Assembly: GCA_900767675.1 (NCBI GenBank) | Contig: CAAFZX010000008.1 | Span: 50,984-114,983, forward strand | Origin: an uncultured Collinsella sp. | GTDB taxonomy: Bacteria; Actinomycetota; Coriobacteriia; Coriobacteriales; Coriobacteriaceae | Direction of reading: 5' to 3' | Length of the DNA stretch: 64,000 nt | Shown here: piece after piece, positions 16,346-23,859 of the stretch | Numbering within the stretch: the stretch's first letter is position 1 | Layout of the letters: each line of letters begins with the position of its first letter | The notes under the pieces: model-generated | The model's database searches: none | Seen by the model: the letters and a program-made list of their open reading frames with translations, nothing else | What the model was told of the DNA's origin: nothing | Program-made: the position numbers and the translations under genes

Positions 16346-16975
16346 CTATGCTACCCGAAAGGTGTGCTCCTTGAGGACGATACGAGGCATAGAGCGCGCC
16401 GCACAAGAGATGACGCAGCGACCGTATATCACCGACGAAGTATTCCATCCGTCGGGCATACCGTCTTTGCGAGGGTCAATCGAAAACCCGACACCCTCAG
16501 CCTTGAGAATGGCCTCGATGCACGTCCACGTCTGACTCAGGCGAAGATTGCGTTCTTGCAAATTGGGGGCAGCGTTAATCCACGCGCGCTCGTCGTCGTT
16601 CACCATACGCTCAACCGCAACGGGAGCAATCTCATCGACCGCCTCGATATCCACGCCAATAGGTCCTCCGACCGACCGAGCAACATCGGAAACGGCGAGG
16701 ACGGCCACGCTTCCGCCATGTGAAATGGAAATAGAGGGGGCCTCCCCATCCGCAAGCTCGATCTTGCCGAAAGCAGAGCGCGCAAGCTGGGCGTCATCGA
16801 TAACGTTCAAAACATCGTGAAGCAGCAAGCCCACGCCGGCGGCTTCCCTCCGAGACGCAATGGGGAGATCCCCGCTGGAGGCACGTAAGGCATAGCGTCC
16901 CGCGATTGATGCCATATCAACGGTCTCGCCGGGATCGATCGCAGAAACGTCAACGAGATGTACGGTTATGTTCAA
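16346..16975 (-). CDS. 4'-phosphopantetheinyl transferase (Sfp-type)
   Basis: 209 residues. It moves phosphopantetheine from CoA to the serine of carrier proteins. Magnesium and CoA motifs are GVDIEAVDEI (about residue 115) and TWTCIEAILKAEGVG (WxxKEA equivalent). SISHGGS is the conserved histidine motif. The start is taken as TTG 16975, nine bases after GTAGGGG; TTG 16984 touches that ribosome site and is less likely. A full Sfp-type enzyme beside a lone carrier protein gene suggests the ACP at 13280 is its target. Confidence 0.87.
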   Translation of the reverse strand: MNITVHLVDVSAIDPGETVDMASIAGRYALRASSGDLPIASRREAAGVGLLLHDVLNVIDDAQLARSAFGKIELADGEAPSISISHGGSVAVLAVSDVARSVGGPIGVDIEAVDEIAPVAVERMVNDDERAWINAAPNLQERNLRLSQTWTCIEAILKAEGVGFSIDPRKDGMPDGWNTSSVIYGRCVISCAARSMPRIVLKEHTFRVA

Positions 16976-17084
16976 AATGGTCAACCCCTACTCGATTGAG
17001 ATGACAAGGCTAAACAGACGCTCAGAACCGCTCATTCATGAATCGAGGTACCTGTTGCCGACGATTTGGCGACCCATTTGGCGA

Positions 17085-17123
17085 CCAAAACAAAACAGCC
17101 CAGAGGACATAGCCTCTGGGCTG
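17085..17123 (-). terminator. Intrinsic terminator of the tRNA-Gly/tRNA-Val unit
   Basis: 11-bp stem (17096-17106 with 17113-17123) followed on the minus strand by TTTTGTTTTGG. Confidence 0.88.
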
Positions 17124-17131
17124 CGAACATT

Positions 17132-17206
17132 TGGTGGGCGTTAGAAGATTTGAACTTCTGACCTCTTCCGTGTCAGGGAAGCGCTCTCCCCCTGAGCTAA
17201 ACGCCC
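17132..17206 (-). tRNA. tRNA-Val (GAC)
   Basis: Standard 72-base cloverleaf, acceptor GGGCGTT paired with AACGCCC, discriminator A. The anticodon loop CTGACAC gives anticodon GAC. CCA is encoded at 17132-17134. It follows tRNA-Gly on the same transcript. Confidence 0.96.
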
Positions 17207-17209
17207 AAA

Positions 17210-17285
17210 TGGAGCGGACAACGGGGCTCGAACCCGCGACCCCAACCTTGGCAAGGTTGTGCTCTACCAACTGAGCCATGTCCGC
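17210..17285 (-). tRNA. tRNA-Gly (GCC), copy 1
   Basis: Anticodon loop TTGCCAA in a 73-base cloverleaf beginning GCGGACA, with CCA encoded at 17210-17212. Identical to copies at 19684 and 19910. First gene of the unit, promoter at 17298-17326. Confidence 0.97.
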
Positions 17286-17297
17286 TTACGAGGATTA

Positions 17298-17346
17298 ATT
17301 TTACGTGATACCCGCATCCTATGCAAGAACTTTTTTTGAAAAGTTT
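17298..17346 (-). promoter_or_regulatory. tRNA promoter with upstream A/T palindrome
   Basis: Minus strand: -35 TTGCAT (17321-17326), 17-base spacer, -10 TAAAAT (17298-17303). Directly upstream of the -35 is an A/T palindrome, AACTTTTCAAAAAAAGTT at about 17329-17346, shared in form with the promoters at 19998 and 23468. Confidence 0.8.
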
Positions 17347-17427
17347 TGCGACGCCCTCTCGAACCTCGCGAAGACATCAGCCACCATGGAAAGCGCGGGC
17401 AAACGCAAACTCGCCGCAAGAGGCCCC

Positions 17428-19161
17428 CTACAACTCAGCGAGCATGATCCAGGCAGAGCTGTCCTGCGCAAGCCTGCCGTCTGCAAGCGGTGATGAGGTG
17501 AGCAGGACCTTGCCCGCCGGCAGCTCCACGGGTGCTGCACCGAAGTTCGTCACACACGCCCAGCCGTTGTCGCGGCGATAGGCGATGACGCCGCCCTCAG
17601 CGCCCTCGGCACCATCCGCAAGGCCGGTACGCCCGTCAAGATCGAGCCACGCAAGATCGTTGGCGCACCCGCGCAGCTTGCGCCGCAGCCAGAGGGCGTC
17701 ACGATAGAGCGCAAGCATCGATGTCGGGTCCGCTTCTTCCCTATCGGCAGCGTAATCGGAAAACCATGCAGGCTGCGGCAGATGGGGCGCCGCATCGGCG
17801 TCCGCCGGTGAAAACCCAAACGATCCGCCCTGTGTGGGATCGTCCGTCGCCACCCACGGCAGGGGCACACGGCAGCCGTCGCGCCCCTTCTCGCGCTTCG
17901 GTCCGTGCGTATTGGTCGCAGTAGGATCTTCGAGTGCGGCCCACGGGATATCGGCCACCTCAAAAAGGCCGAGCTCCTCACCCTGATACACGTATGCCGA
18001 GCCCGGAAGCGCCAGCTCAAGCAAAAGGGCCGCCCGCGCGCGGCGCTCGCCGAGTTCACGGTCCTCGTCATAAGACGACCCGTCGCGTAAGAGCCAGTCA
18101 AGCGCAATCTGGTGGTAGCGCGTCGCCTTGATTTGCGGCAGGGCATAGCGCGTCGCCACGCGCGGCACGTCGTGGTTGGAGAGTACCCAGGTCGAGGCGG
18201 AATCGGATTCGATGGCCGCCTTCAAGCCCTCCTCGATTGCAGCGTGCATGTCATCATAGGTCCAAGTGGCCTTGGCGAACTCAAAGTTAAATGTCTGGCC
18301 AAGCTCGCTGGGGCGCGCGTAGAGATACTGGCGCTCGGGCAGCACCCACGCCTCGGCAACAGCGCTGCGCGGCGGATTATAGCGGTCGAACACGCGGCGC
18401 CACTCGCGATAGATCTCGTGAACCTCGTTGCGATCCCACAGCGGATGGGTGCCGTCGTCAACCATGTCATCGCCCTCGGCGAGATGCCACTGGTCGAGAT
18501 CATCGCGGTCGAGATCCTTGGCGAGACCGTGCGCCACATCAATGCGAAAGCCATCGACGCCTCGATCGCTCCAAAACGCCAGGACGTCGCAAAAGAACGC
18601 ATGAACTTCGGGGCACGACCAGTCAAAGTCCGGCTGCTCGGGTGTAAACATGTGCAGATACCACTGACCGTCCGCGACGCGCGTCCAGGCGGGGCCGCCA
18701 AAGTTGGCATTCCAATTGGTGGGAGGCAGCTCGCCGTGCTCGCCGCGACCATCGCGGAAGATATAACGGGCGCGCTCGGGCGATCCGGGGCCGGCGGCAA
18801 GAGCGGCTTTGAACCAGGGGTGCTGGTTGGACGAATGGTTGGGCACGATGTCGACGATGACCTTGATGCCGTGCGCGTGAGCCGCAGCGATCATGTCATC
18901 GAAGTCGTCAAGCGAGCCGAGACGTGGGTCGACATCGCAGTAGTCCGCCACATCATAGCCGCCATCAACAAGAGGCGATGGGTAAAACGGGCTCAGCCAG
19001 ATGGCCTCGATACCCAGCCGCTCAAGATAGTCCATCTGCTGGGTAATGCCCGCGATATCGCCCAGACCCGAACCAGTCGAATCCTTAAACGAGCGCGGGT
19101 AGATTTGATAAATCGCGGCATCGGACATCCATGAGCGCGAAGAGGACTTTTCTGTAGCCAT
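17428..19161 (-). CDS. Glycoside hydrolase family 13 alpha-glucosidase
   Basis: 577 residues. It hydrolyses alpha-glucosidic bonds of small malto- or isomalto-oligosaccharides in the cytoplasm (no signal peptide). GH13 regions are visible in order: DIVPNHSS, DGFRIDVAHG (aspartate nucleophile), VAEAWV (acid/base) and LSNHDVPR (third carboxylate). GGGAGG eight bases before ATG 19161 sets the start. The exact linkage (1,4 or 1,6) is not clear; NHDVPR resembles the oligosaccharide alpha-glucosidases of actinobacteria. It stands alone between tRNA loci with no transporter nearby. Confidence 0.93.
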   Translation of the reverse strand: MATEKSSSRSWMSDAAIYQIYPRSFKDSTGSGLGDIAGITQQMDYLERLGIEAIWLSPFYPSPLVDGGYDVADYCDVDPRLGSLDDFDDMIAAAHAHGIKVIVDIVPNHSSNQHPWFKAALAAGPGSPERARYIFRDGRGEHGELPPTNWNANFGGPAWTRVADGQWYLHMFTPEQPDFDWSCPEVHAFFCDVLAFWSDRGVDGFRIDVAHGLAKDLDRDDLDQWHLAEGDDMVDDGTHPLWDRNEVHEIYREWRRVFDRYNPPRSAVAEAWVLPERQYLYARPSELGQTFNFEFAKATWTYDDMHAAIEEGLKAAIESDSASTWVLSNHDVPRVATRYALPQIKATRYHQIALDWLLRDGSSYDEDRELGERRARAALLLELALPGSAYVYQGEELGLFEVADIPWAALEDPTATNTHGPKREKGRDGCRVPLPWVATDDPTQGGSFGFSPADADAAPHLPQPAWFSDYAADREEADPTSMLALYRDALWLRRKLRGCANDLAWLDLDGRTGLADGAEGAEGGVIAYRRDNGWACVTNFGAAPVELPAGKVLLTSSPLADGRLAQDSSAWIMLAEL

Positions 19162-19258
19162 GAGGTGCGCCTCCCTTGCAACGAGGTTTTGCGAGATGCC
19201 CACGATGATACGCCCAAAGCGGACATTCGCGGCAAACAACGCCACAGCCACGCCCCAA

Positions 19259-19285
19259 ACGCTCGCTCCCTCACGGGTTCGAGCC
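19259..19285 (+). repeat. 27-base repeat, copy 1
   Basis: Differs at one position from 19604-19630. Its last 12 bases, CGGGTTCGAGCC, match the T-arm of the local tRNA-Gly genes read on the opposite strand, so it may derive from a tRNA fragment. Confidence 0.6.
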
Positions 19286-19350
19286 TCCTGGGACGAATCG
19301 ATCGATTAGTGAAAAGAACGGAAGACTTACTCCCCCGGCCACGACAGCGA

Positions 19351-19450
19351 GCGGGCTCCGGGTGCCCCAGGTTGCCGCGAAAGAGGAGGGAAGCGTACTT
19401 TATGTACGCGACCGACGATTGAGGGGCAAGATGGGGTGCCCGGGGCCCGC
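19351..19450 (+). repeat. Nested inverted repeat, element D (family I)
   Basis: Outer arms 19351-19376 and 19425-19450 match at 21 of 26 positions. The centre is a GCGTAC/GTACGC hairpin (19393-19409). GGTGCCCCAGGTTG (19361-19374) and GAAAGAGGAG (19379-19388) recur in element G on the opposite strand, and the former in H. Confidence 0.7.
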
Positions 19451-19461
19451 GCAGCGTCAAC

Positions 19462-19488
19462 AAAAAACGCGGTTCGTTAGAACCGCGT
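19462..19488 (-). terminator. Intrinsic terminator behind the tRNA-Gly remnant
   Basis: 8-bp stem (19467-19474 with 19481-19488) followed on the minus strand by TTTTTT. It lies just after an 18-base tRNA-Gly 3' end and probably belonged to that gene. Confidence 0.8.
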
Positions 19489-19496
19489 AAGATAGT

Positions 19497-19514
19497 TGGA
19501 GCGGACAACGGGGC
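19497..19514 (-). pseudogene. 3' remnant of a tRNA-Gly gene
   Basis: Eighteen bases identical to the 3' end (T-arm side, acceptor and CCA) of the intact tRNA-Gly genes, followed by its own terminator. The rest of the gene is missing. This looks like a deleted fourth copy or an attachment-site duplicate. Confidence 0.6.
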
Positions 19515-19603
19515 GTCCGCGTATCCGCTTCGCGGATCCGCACCGGCTTCGGCCGCCTGCCGGCGTCCTCGCCAGCTCGCTACAAACGCTCCGCGTTTGC
19601 TTA

Positions 19604-19630
19604 ACGCTCGCTCCCTCTCGGGTTCGAGCC
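19604..19630 (+). repeat. 27-base repeat, copy 2
   Basis: One mismatch to 19259-19285, same strand. It lies next to the terminator of the Gly-Cys-Gly tRNA unit. Confidence 0.6.
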
Positions 19631-19645
19631 CATGCGCCGGGTACG

Positions 19646-19675
19646 AAAAAGCCCGGCTACCGTAGTAGTCGGGCT
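19646..19675 (-). terminator. Intrinsic terminator of the Gly-Cys-Gly tRNA unit
   Basis: 11-bp stem (19650-19660 with 19665-19675, one G-T pair), followed on the minus strand by a run of T. Confidence 0.88.
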
Positions 19676-19683
19676 GTTACGTT

Positions 19684-19759
19684 TGGAGCGGACAACGGGG
19701 CTCGAACCCGCGACCCCAACCTTGGCAAGGTTGTGCTCTACCAACTGAGCCATGTCCGC
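19684..19759 (-). tRNA. tRNA-Gly (GCC), copy 2
   Basis: Identical in sequence to the copy at 17210, with encoded CCA. Last gene of a Gly-Cys-Gly unit. Confidence 0.97.
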
Positions 19760-19801
19760 ATATGTAAAACAAAACGGGCGCCGGAGCGCCCGGATGTTGC
19801 C

Positions 19802-19875
19802 TGGAGGCGAAGCCCGGATTCGAACCGGGGGTAAAGGCTTTGCAGGCCTCTGCCTTACCACTTGGCCACTTCGCC
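19802..19875 (-). tRNA. tRNA-Cys (GCA)
   Basis: 71-base cloverleaf starting GGCGAAG with anticodon loop CTGCAAA, plus encoded CCA at 19802-19804. It sits between two identical tRNA-Gly genes. Confidence 0.96.
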
Positions 19876-19909
19876 GAAAAAGGACCGCCTAAACGGTCCG
19901 GAAATGCAA

Positions 19910-19985
19910 TGGAGCGGACAACGGGGCTCGAACCCGCGACCCCAACCTTGGCAAGGTTGTGCTCTACCAACTGAGCCATGTCCGC
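19910..19985 (-). tRNA. tRNA-Gly (GCC), copy 3
   Basis: Identical to the other two copies, CCA encoded. First gene of the Gly-Cys-Gly unit behind the promoter at 19998-20026. Confidence 0.97.
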
Positions 19986-19997
19986 TTGCGGGTTATT

Positions 19998-20049
19998 AAT
20001 TTACGCGAGTTGTCCAAAAGACGCAAGTACTTTTTTCAAAAAACTTGTC
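19998..20049 (-). promoter_or_regulatory. tRNA promoter with upstream A/T palindrome
   Basis: Minus strand: -35 TTGCGT (20021-20026), 17-base spacer, -10 TAAATT (19998-20003). Immediately upstream lies AAGTTTTTTGAAAAAAGT (20029-20046 region), the same palindrome type as at the other two tRNA promoters. Confidence 0.8.
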
Positions 20050-20090
20050 TGCCGCATGTTCTTAGTAACTAAACGCGCTAAAGCGATTGG

Positions 20091-20837
20091 CTAGGCACAC
20101 GACTCCAGCGCTCCGCTAAACAGCTTCACCATCTGCACGCGCGTGCCGGCGCCGTCCGTACGACGAGCAACCTCCACGTTATCGACGAGCATACGCATAA
20201 GCTTGATACCACGGCCGCGCTCCTCTGATGCGACCGGTTCGCTCGTTTCATCGATAGAATAGCCGACACCTCGATCAAGTACCTCAACCACAACGCGATC
20301 GCCATAGGCCTGAACCGTCAGGACGCACCCGATACCGCCCGCATGGTCATAGGCATTACCCAGCGCCTCCCCCGACGCCAATGCGACATCGTAGCGCTCG
20401 TCACGGCGCAACGGAAGCGATTCAAGGAGTTCGGCGATGCGATGTCGGTAGTATGGAAGATTCTCGATACCCTGACGGACCTCGACGCTCTTACTCCAGC
20501 GAGGCAGCTCCCCCACCGGAATGGCGGGAATAGACTCCCGTGCCGGCCCCGCGACATGAAGGATATCGACAAGACGAGCAATCTCCAAAAAGCGAACAAC
20601 TTCACCCGATGCATTGACGAGCGAAAGCAGGCCTTCTCGCCTCATGAGCTCACGAGCGCGCGTAAGCAGGAATGCCAAGCCCGTCGAATCGATAAAGCTA
20701 ACAGCCTGACAGTTGATGACGACACGACGCACGCCGCGGCCAATCAAAGCATCCAACCGCCGACGCAGCGCAGGCACCGTGGCGATGTCGATATCGCCTG
20801 GTGGCGTCAAAACCGCTATGTCATTCCACTCATTCAT
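20091..20837 (-). CDS. STAS-HATPase fusion (anti-sigma antagonist plus RsbW-type kinase domain)
   Basis: 248 residues. Residues about 1-100 form a STAS domain with the phosphorylatable serine in FIDSTGLAF. Residues about 125-245 form a GHKL ATPase of the RsbW/anti-sigma type (ASGEALGNAYDHA as N-box, DRGVGYS and ERGRGIKLM as G-boxes). The two halves of a partner switch, normally separate proteins, are joined. ATG 20837 is used; TTG 20855 is possible. It lies 78 bases after the PP2C phosphatase gene, which would dephosphorylate the STAS serine. No sigma factor is nearby. Confidence 0.88.
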   Translation of the reverse strand: MNEWNDIAVLTPPGDIDIATVPALRRRLDALIGRGVRRVVINCQAVSFIDSTGLAFLLTRARELMRREGLLSLVNASGEVVRFLEIARLVDILHVAGPARESIPAIPVGELPRWSKSVEVRQGIENLPYYRHRIAELLESLPLRRDERYDVALASGEALGNAYDHAGGIGCVLTVQAYGDRVVVEVLDRGVGYSIDETSEPVASEERGRGIKLMRMLVDNVEVARRTDGAGTRVQMVKLFSGALESCA

Positions 20838-20915
20838 ACGACCATGGTTCCCCAAAAAAGCCCACTCGATGCATTCGTTTCCCCAACCGTACGGATTCAG
20901 CCCGCCCAGCGTCGT

Positions 20916-23261
20916 CTATGAACGACCCCGTAAAAACTCAAGGGACACCAATGCAATGTCATCGTCCAGCGCCGATTCGGTAAATCGGTCAAGCTCGCCC
21001 AAGACCTTGCCGCAAATGCCCGACACGCCCTCACCCGAGACAGAGAGCAGAAGGTCGCGAAGGCGCTGCTCGCCAAAGAAAGCACCCGAGCGGTCACGCG
21101 CTTCGATTGTTCCGTCGGTGTACATAAATAGCATGTCACCAGGAGCGAACGTAAACACGCCTGTCTCGTACACCATGCTCTCAAAGGCACCGATTACCCC
21201 CGATTGGCATCCAAGCAGCTCGACCTCTCCCCCACGAGCCTCGCCGCCACCCAGCGGCATCGACTCTGGCCTGATGACCATGGTCGGAGGATGGCCCGCC
21301 GAACAATACGTTGCGCGTCCGGCTTTAAGGTCAATCTTGGCGATAAAGGCCGTCACGAACGTCTCGACCCTCGAAAAGCCCATAAGCATGCTGTTAAGGG
21401 AGCGTGCCATGCGGGCCGGTCCAGCGCCCTCCCAGGCATATGCCGTCAGGGCCGTCTTGACGAGTGCGGACATCGATGCAGCCTCAATGCCTTTGCCAGA
21501 CACATCGCCCAGAATCATGACGGCGCAATCGTCGGGAAGACGGATGAGCGTATAGAAATCGCCGCCGACCAACGCCGAGTTCGTGGCCGACAGGTACACC
21601 GAATCGGCGGCGATTCCCGGAACATCCCCCAGTGAATTTCTCATGCCAATCTGGAGGGTCTGAGCGATATGGCGCTCCTCACGCTTTTGAGATTCGCCTT
21701 CATAGATCAGTTCAAAGTCATGAGCCAAGTGCACCAAGTAGTCATATTCAAGGTCATCAATCGGCTCTTGGCTACCATCACGAAGCAGCAGCGCACGCGT
21801 CGTCGGCCCCTTCGCAACAGAAGCAGGAACGATTGCGTCGTTACTGTGCTTGCCATCGCCCTCAGGGCGTGGGCGCCCCGCCTCGATGCCGGCGTCGACG
21901 TAGAGACCCTGGCAAGGCAGGCCATGCGCTCTAAGCCAGCCTCCCATAGGCATCGATTCGTCAACGCGAGTTATACGGACGTGTTTAAGGTCCTCGGCAC
22001 TCGTGCCGCCCAAAACAGATGCCTCAAAGCCATCAGGGGCAGCCCCCAGACGTGCCGCTGGCGCCGTCGTGGAAAAGAAAAGCTTCTCGGGATCGTCCGG
22101 CAAAGCAACGCGACTGCCGCCTTCAAAATCTATGACGTAGGAATCCAGACTGGCGTCATACTCAACAGGGCAAAAATGGCAGTTGAGCATATTGCAGATC
22201 TCGGACGATACCGCCTGGGTAGCCGCGGCGGAATCGTCTAGAAAGGTAAACAACTCATCCCGCAAGACATTGAGCGAGCGGCCAAGCTCGGCCGTGCGAC
22301 GGGAGCGAAGGCTCGATGCCATGCCGACCAGCTGGATAGACAGGTAATCGCAAATGACCTCGAGCACATTAACGTCATAGGCGAGCGGTGCCTGGGGGCG
22401 TTTCCAACCAACTTCCAGCACGCCAAGGATCTGCGTACCGTAAAAAACGGGAAGACAGATTTCACTGCGGTACGGAGGCATATCCTGCATGCGCAACAGG
22501 TGCTTAGAACGATTATCCAGGTCCATGAACATACCGGAGGCGGCCTTATCGCCCTCAAGGTCCTGTTGAATCGACAAGCGACAAGCACGCGACTCGCGAA
22601 GAACATACGTCGGAATGCCAGCGCCATACGGCAAAAACTCGGGCAGGTAGCTGTCGAGCAGCTCCTTGGAAACACCGCGAAGCTTAAAGCCGCCGCTCTC
22701 AGAAAAATAGATAGCGGCACCCGAAGCATCGAGCGTTCCTACAAGCTGGTTCAAAACGGTATCAAGCAGGCTGGGTAACTCATCGGAGCCCACAGTGCTC
22801 ATAATGACCGAGAGCGTGCCAGAGAGACGCTTGTTCGCCACTCTAAGCTCCGATAACGCACGCTTGAGTTGCCGGTCGTGAGAATACTGTTCCTCGATAC
22901 TGTGAAGCGCCACCAGGACACGTGGTGCGCGGCGCCCAAAGATGCGTGGAGGCGTTACGGAGCCCGCACGAACCAAGACGGGAATAAAAGAGCCGTCACT
23001 CAGTTTGAGCATCAGTTCGTTCTCGGAGCCATCAGTTTCAAATGGCAGACGATGTTCCGTCGCACGTTCAAAAGCGGACGAGTACAGGACGTCTTTAACA
23101 TCTCCACCGATGACGTCGGCGCGTTCCTCGCACATCAAACCAAGTAAGCGATTATTCACATGCAGAATGGTTCCGTCGAGCTCGCAGATGATGACAGCAT
23201 CGCTCGTGATCTCGACTAGTTGGGCAACGTCTGCCCACTCGTTGCGTTCAAGCGTTTCCAT
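20916..23261 (-). CDS. PAS-GAF-PP2C (SpoIIE/RsbU-type) serine phosphatase
   Basis: 781 residues, soluble. Order: PAS (about 10-130), coiled segment, GAF (about 165-325), a second GAF-like region (about 345-530), then a PP2C/SpoIIE phosphatase domain with VGGDFYTLIRLPDD, ILGDVSGKGIEAA, YCSAGHPP and the last DDDIALVSLE metal-binding motif. It should dephosphorylate a STAS protein in response to a small ligand or redox cue sensed by the PAS and GAF domains. GGTGGGG precedes ATG 23261. The STAS-HATPase gene downstream is the obvious substrate. Confidence 0.92.
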   Translation of the reverse strand: METLERNEWADVAQLVEITSDAVIICELDGTILHVNNRLLGLMCEERADVIGGDVKDVLYSSAFERATEHRLPFETDGSENELMLKLSDGSFIPVLVRAGSVTPPRIFGRRAPRVLVALHSIEEQYSHDRQLKRALSELRVANKRLSGTLSVIMSTVGSDELPSLLDTVLNQLVGTLDASGAAIYFSESGGFKLRGVSKELLDSYLPEFLPYGAGIPTYVLRESRACRLSIQQDLEGDKAASGMFMDLDNRSKHLLRMQDMPPYRSEICLPVFYGTQILGVLEVGWKRPQAPLAYDVNVLEVICDYLSIQLVGMASSLRSRRTAELGRSLNVLRDELFTFLDDSAAATQAVSSEICNMLNCHFCPVEYDASLDSYVIDFEGGSRVALPDDPEKLFFSTTAPAARLGAAPDGFEASVLGGTSAEDLKHVRITRVDESMPMGGWLRAHGLPCQGLYVDAGIEAGRPRPEGDGKHSNDAIVPASVAKGPTTRALLLRDGSQEPIDDLEYDYLVHLAHDFELIYEGESQKREERHIAQTLQIGMRNSLGDVPGIAADSVYLSATNSALVGGDFYTLIRLPDDCAVMILGDVSGKGIEAASMSALVKTALTAYAWEGAGPARMARSLNSMLMGFSRVETFVTAFIAKIDLKAGRATYCSAGHPPTMVIRPESMPLGGGEARGGEVELLGCQSGVIGAFESMVYETGVFTFAPGDMLFMYTDGTIEARDRSGAFFGEQRLRDLLLSVSGEGVSGICGKVLGELDRFTESALDDDIALVSLEFLRGRS

Positions 23262-23287
23262 CGTGGACCCCACCGTCTATCGGTAAC

Positions 23288-23309
23288 AAAAAAGCCTCCG
23301 AAGAGGCTT
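23288..23309 (-). terminator. Intrinsic terminator of tRNA-Leu
   Basis: Stem AAGCCTC/GAGGCTT with CGAA loop (23292-23309), then a T run on the minus strand. It separates tRNA-Leu from the phosphatase gene 27 bases on. Confidence 0.9.
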
Positions 23310-23320
23310 CTCAAATGCGA

Positions 23321-23410
23321 TGGTGTCGGAGGCGGGACTTGAACCCGCATGACCAAAAAGCGGTCACTAGCACCTCAAGCTAGCGCGTCTGCCAATTCCG
23401 CCACTCCGAC
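23321..23410 (-). tRNA. tRNA-Leu (GAG)
   Basis: Class II tRNA of 87 bases with a long variable arm (TGACC...GGTCA), acceptor GTCGGAG/CTCCGAC and anticodon loop TTGAGGT. CCA encoded at 23321-23323. Confidence 0.96.
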
Positions 23411-23467
23411 ATGCTATGTTGTTGATTCGCGCTTCGTTTTGTTGGACCCGCGCGTTCAACGAGGAAG

Positions 23468-23517
23468 ATAATAACCTATGATTCGAGAACTGTGCAAGCA
23501 CTTTTTTCAAAAAAGTT
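23468..23517 (-). promoter_or_regulatory. tRNA-Leu promoter with upstream A/T palindrome
   Basis: Minus strand: -35 TTGCAC (23492-23497), 18-base spacer, -10 TATTAT (23468-23473). The palindrome AACTTTTTTGAAAAAAGT occupies 23499-23516, immediately upstream of the -35. Confidence 0.8.
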
Positions 23518-23554
23518 TACGAATTTGTAAATGCGCTGGTAGACGGACCTGTTC

Positions 23555-23679
23555 GGGCCGGAATGAGGTTGCTTTCCAACGCGTCCTCGGGCATGCGGCA
23601 TTATTTTGATTCGCGCTTCGCGCTACAAAATAATGCCGCCCCCTGCGGAATGCGTTGGAAAGCAACCTCATTCCGGCCC
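23555..23679 (+). repeat. Nested inverted repeat, element E (family II)
   Basis: Perfect 28-bp outer arms (23555-23582 and 23652-23679) and a perfect 14-bp inner stem (GCGGCATTATTTTG at 23595-23608 with 23626-23639). Between them are CGTCCTCGGGCATG (23582-23595) and CTGCGGAATG (23643-23652), both shared with element F. Confidence 0.75.
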
Positions 23680-23731
23680 TAGGAGTATGTACTCCGGGCA
23701 CAGTTCTCAAATTTGTTCTGGGGCTGATACA

Positions 23732-23804
23732 AAATTTAGTGGCTCGGCTTTGCCAAGCCCTTATATAAGGAGGCCGGAGCTAAAGCTCCGGCCTCACTAA
23801 ATTT
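23732..23804. repeat. Three-way-junction-like inverted repeat (element I)
   Basis: Outer arms AAATTTAGTG (23732-23741) and CACTAAATTT (23795-23804) enclose a GGCTCGGC/GCCAAGCC hairpin and a perfect 10-bp stem (23771-23780 with 23785-23794). Two hairpins inside one closing stem would fold as a three-way junction. Confidence 0.6.
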
Positions 23805-23859
23805 CTTATTAGATAAAGTGAGCGATCAAGGAATCTCACCCCTCTACAGTGGTAACACA

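Larger units (their letters stand above)
19162..19683. other. Glucosidase-tRNA intergenic region with repeats
   Basis: About 520 bases without a protein gene. It contains two copies of a 27-base repeat, element D, the 3' remnant of a tRNA-Gly gene with its terminator, and the terminator of the Gly-Cys-Gly unit, all listed separately. The stretch 19515-19600 is GC-rich with several short self-complementary pieces and no assignable role. Confidence 0.6.

Noticed and set aside
19162..19683. An integrated element at the tRNA cluster
   Set aside because: Direct repeats and a tRNA remnant are suggestive, but there is no integrase or cargo gene in the interval, so only traces are reported.
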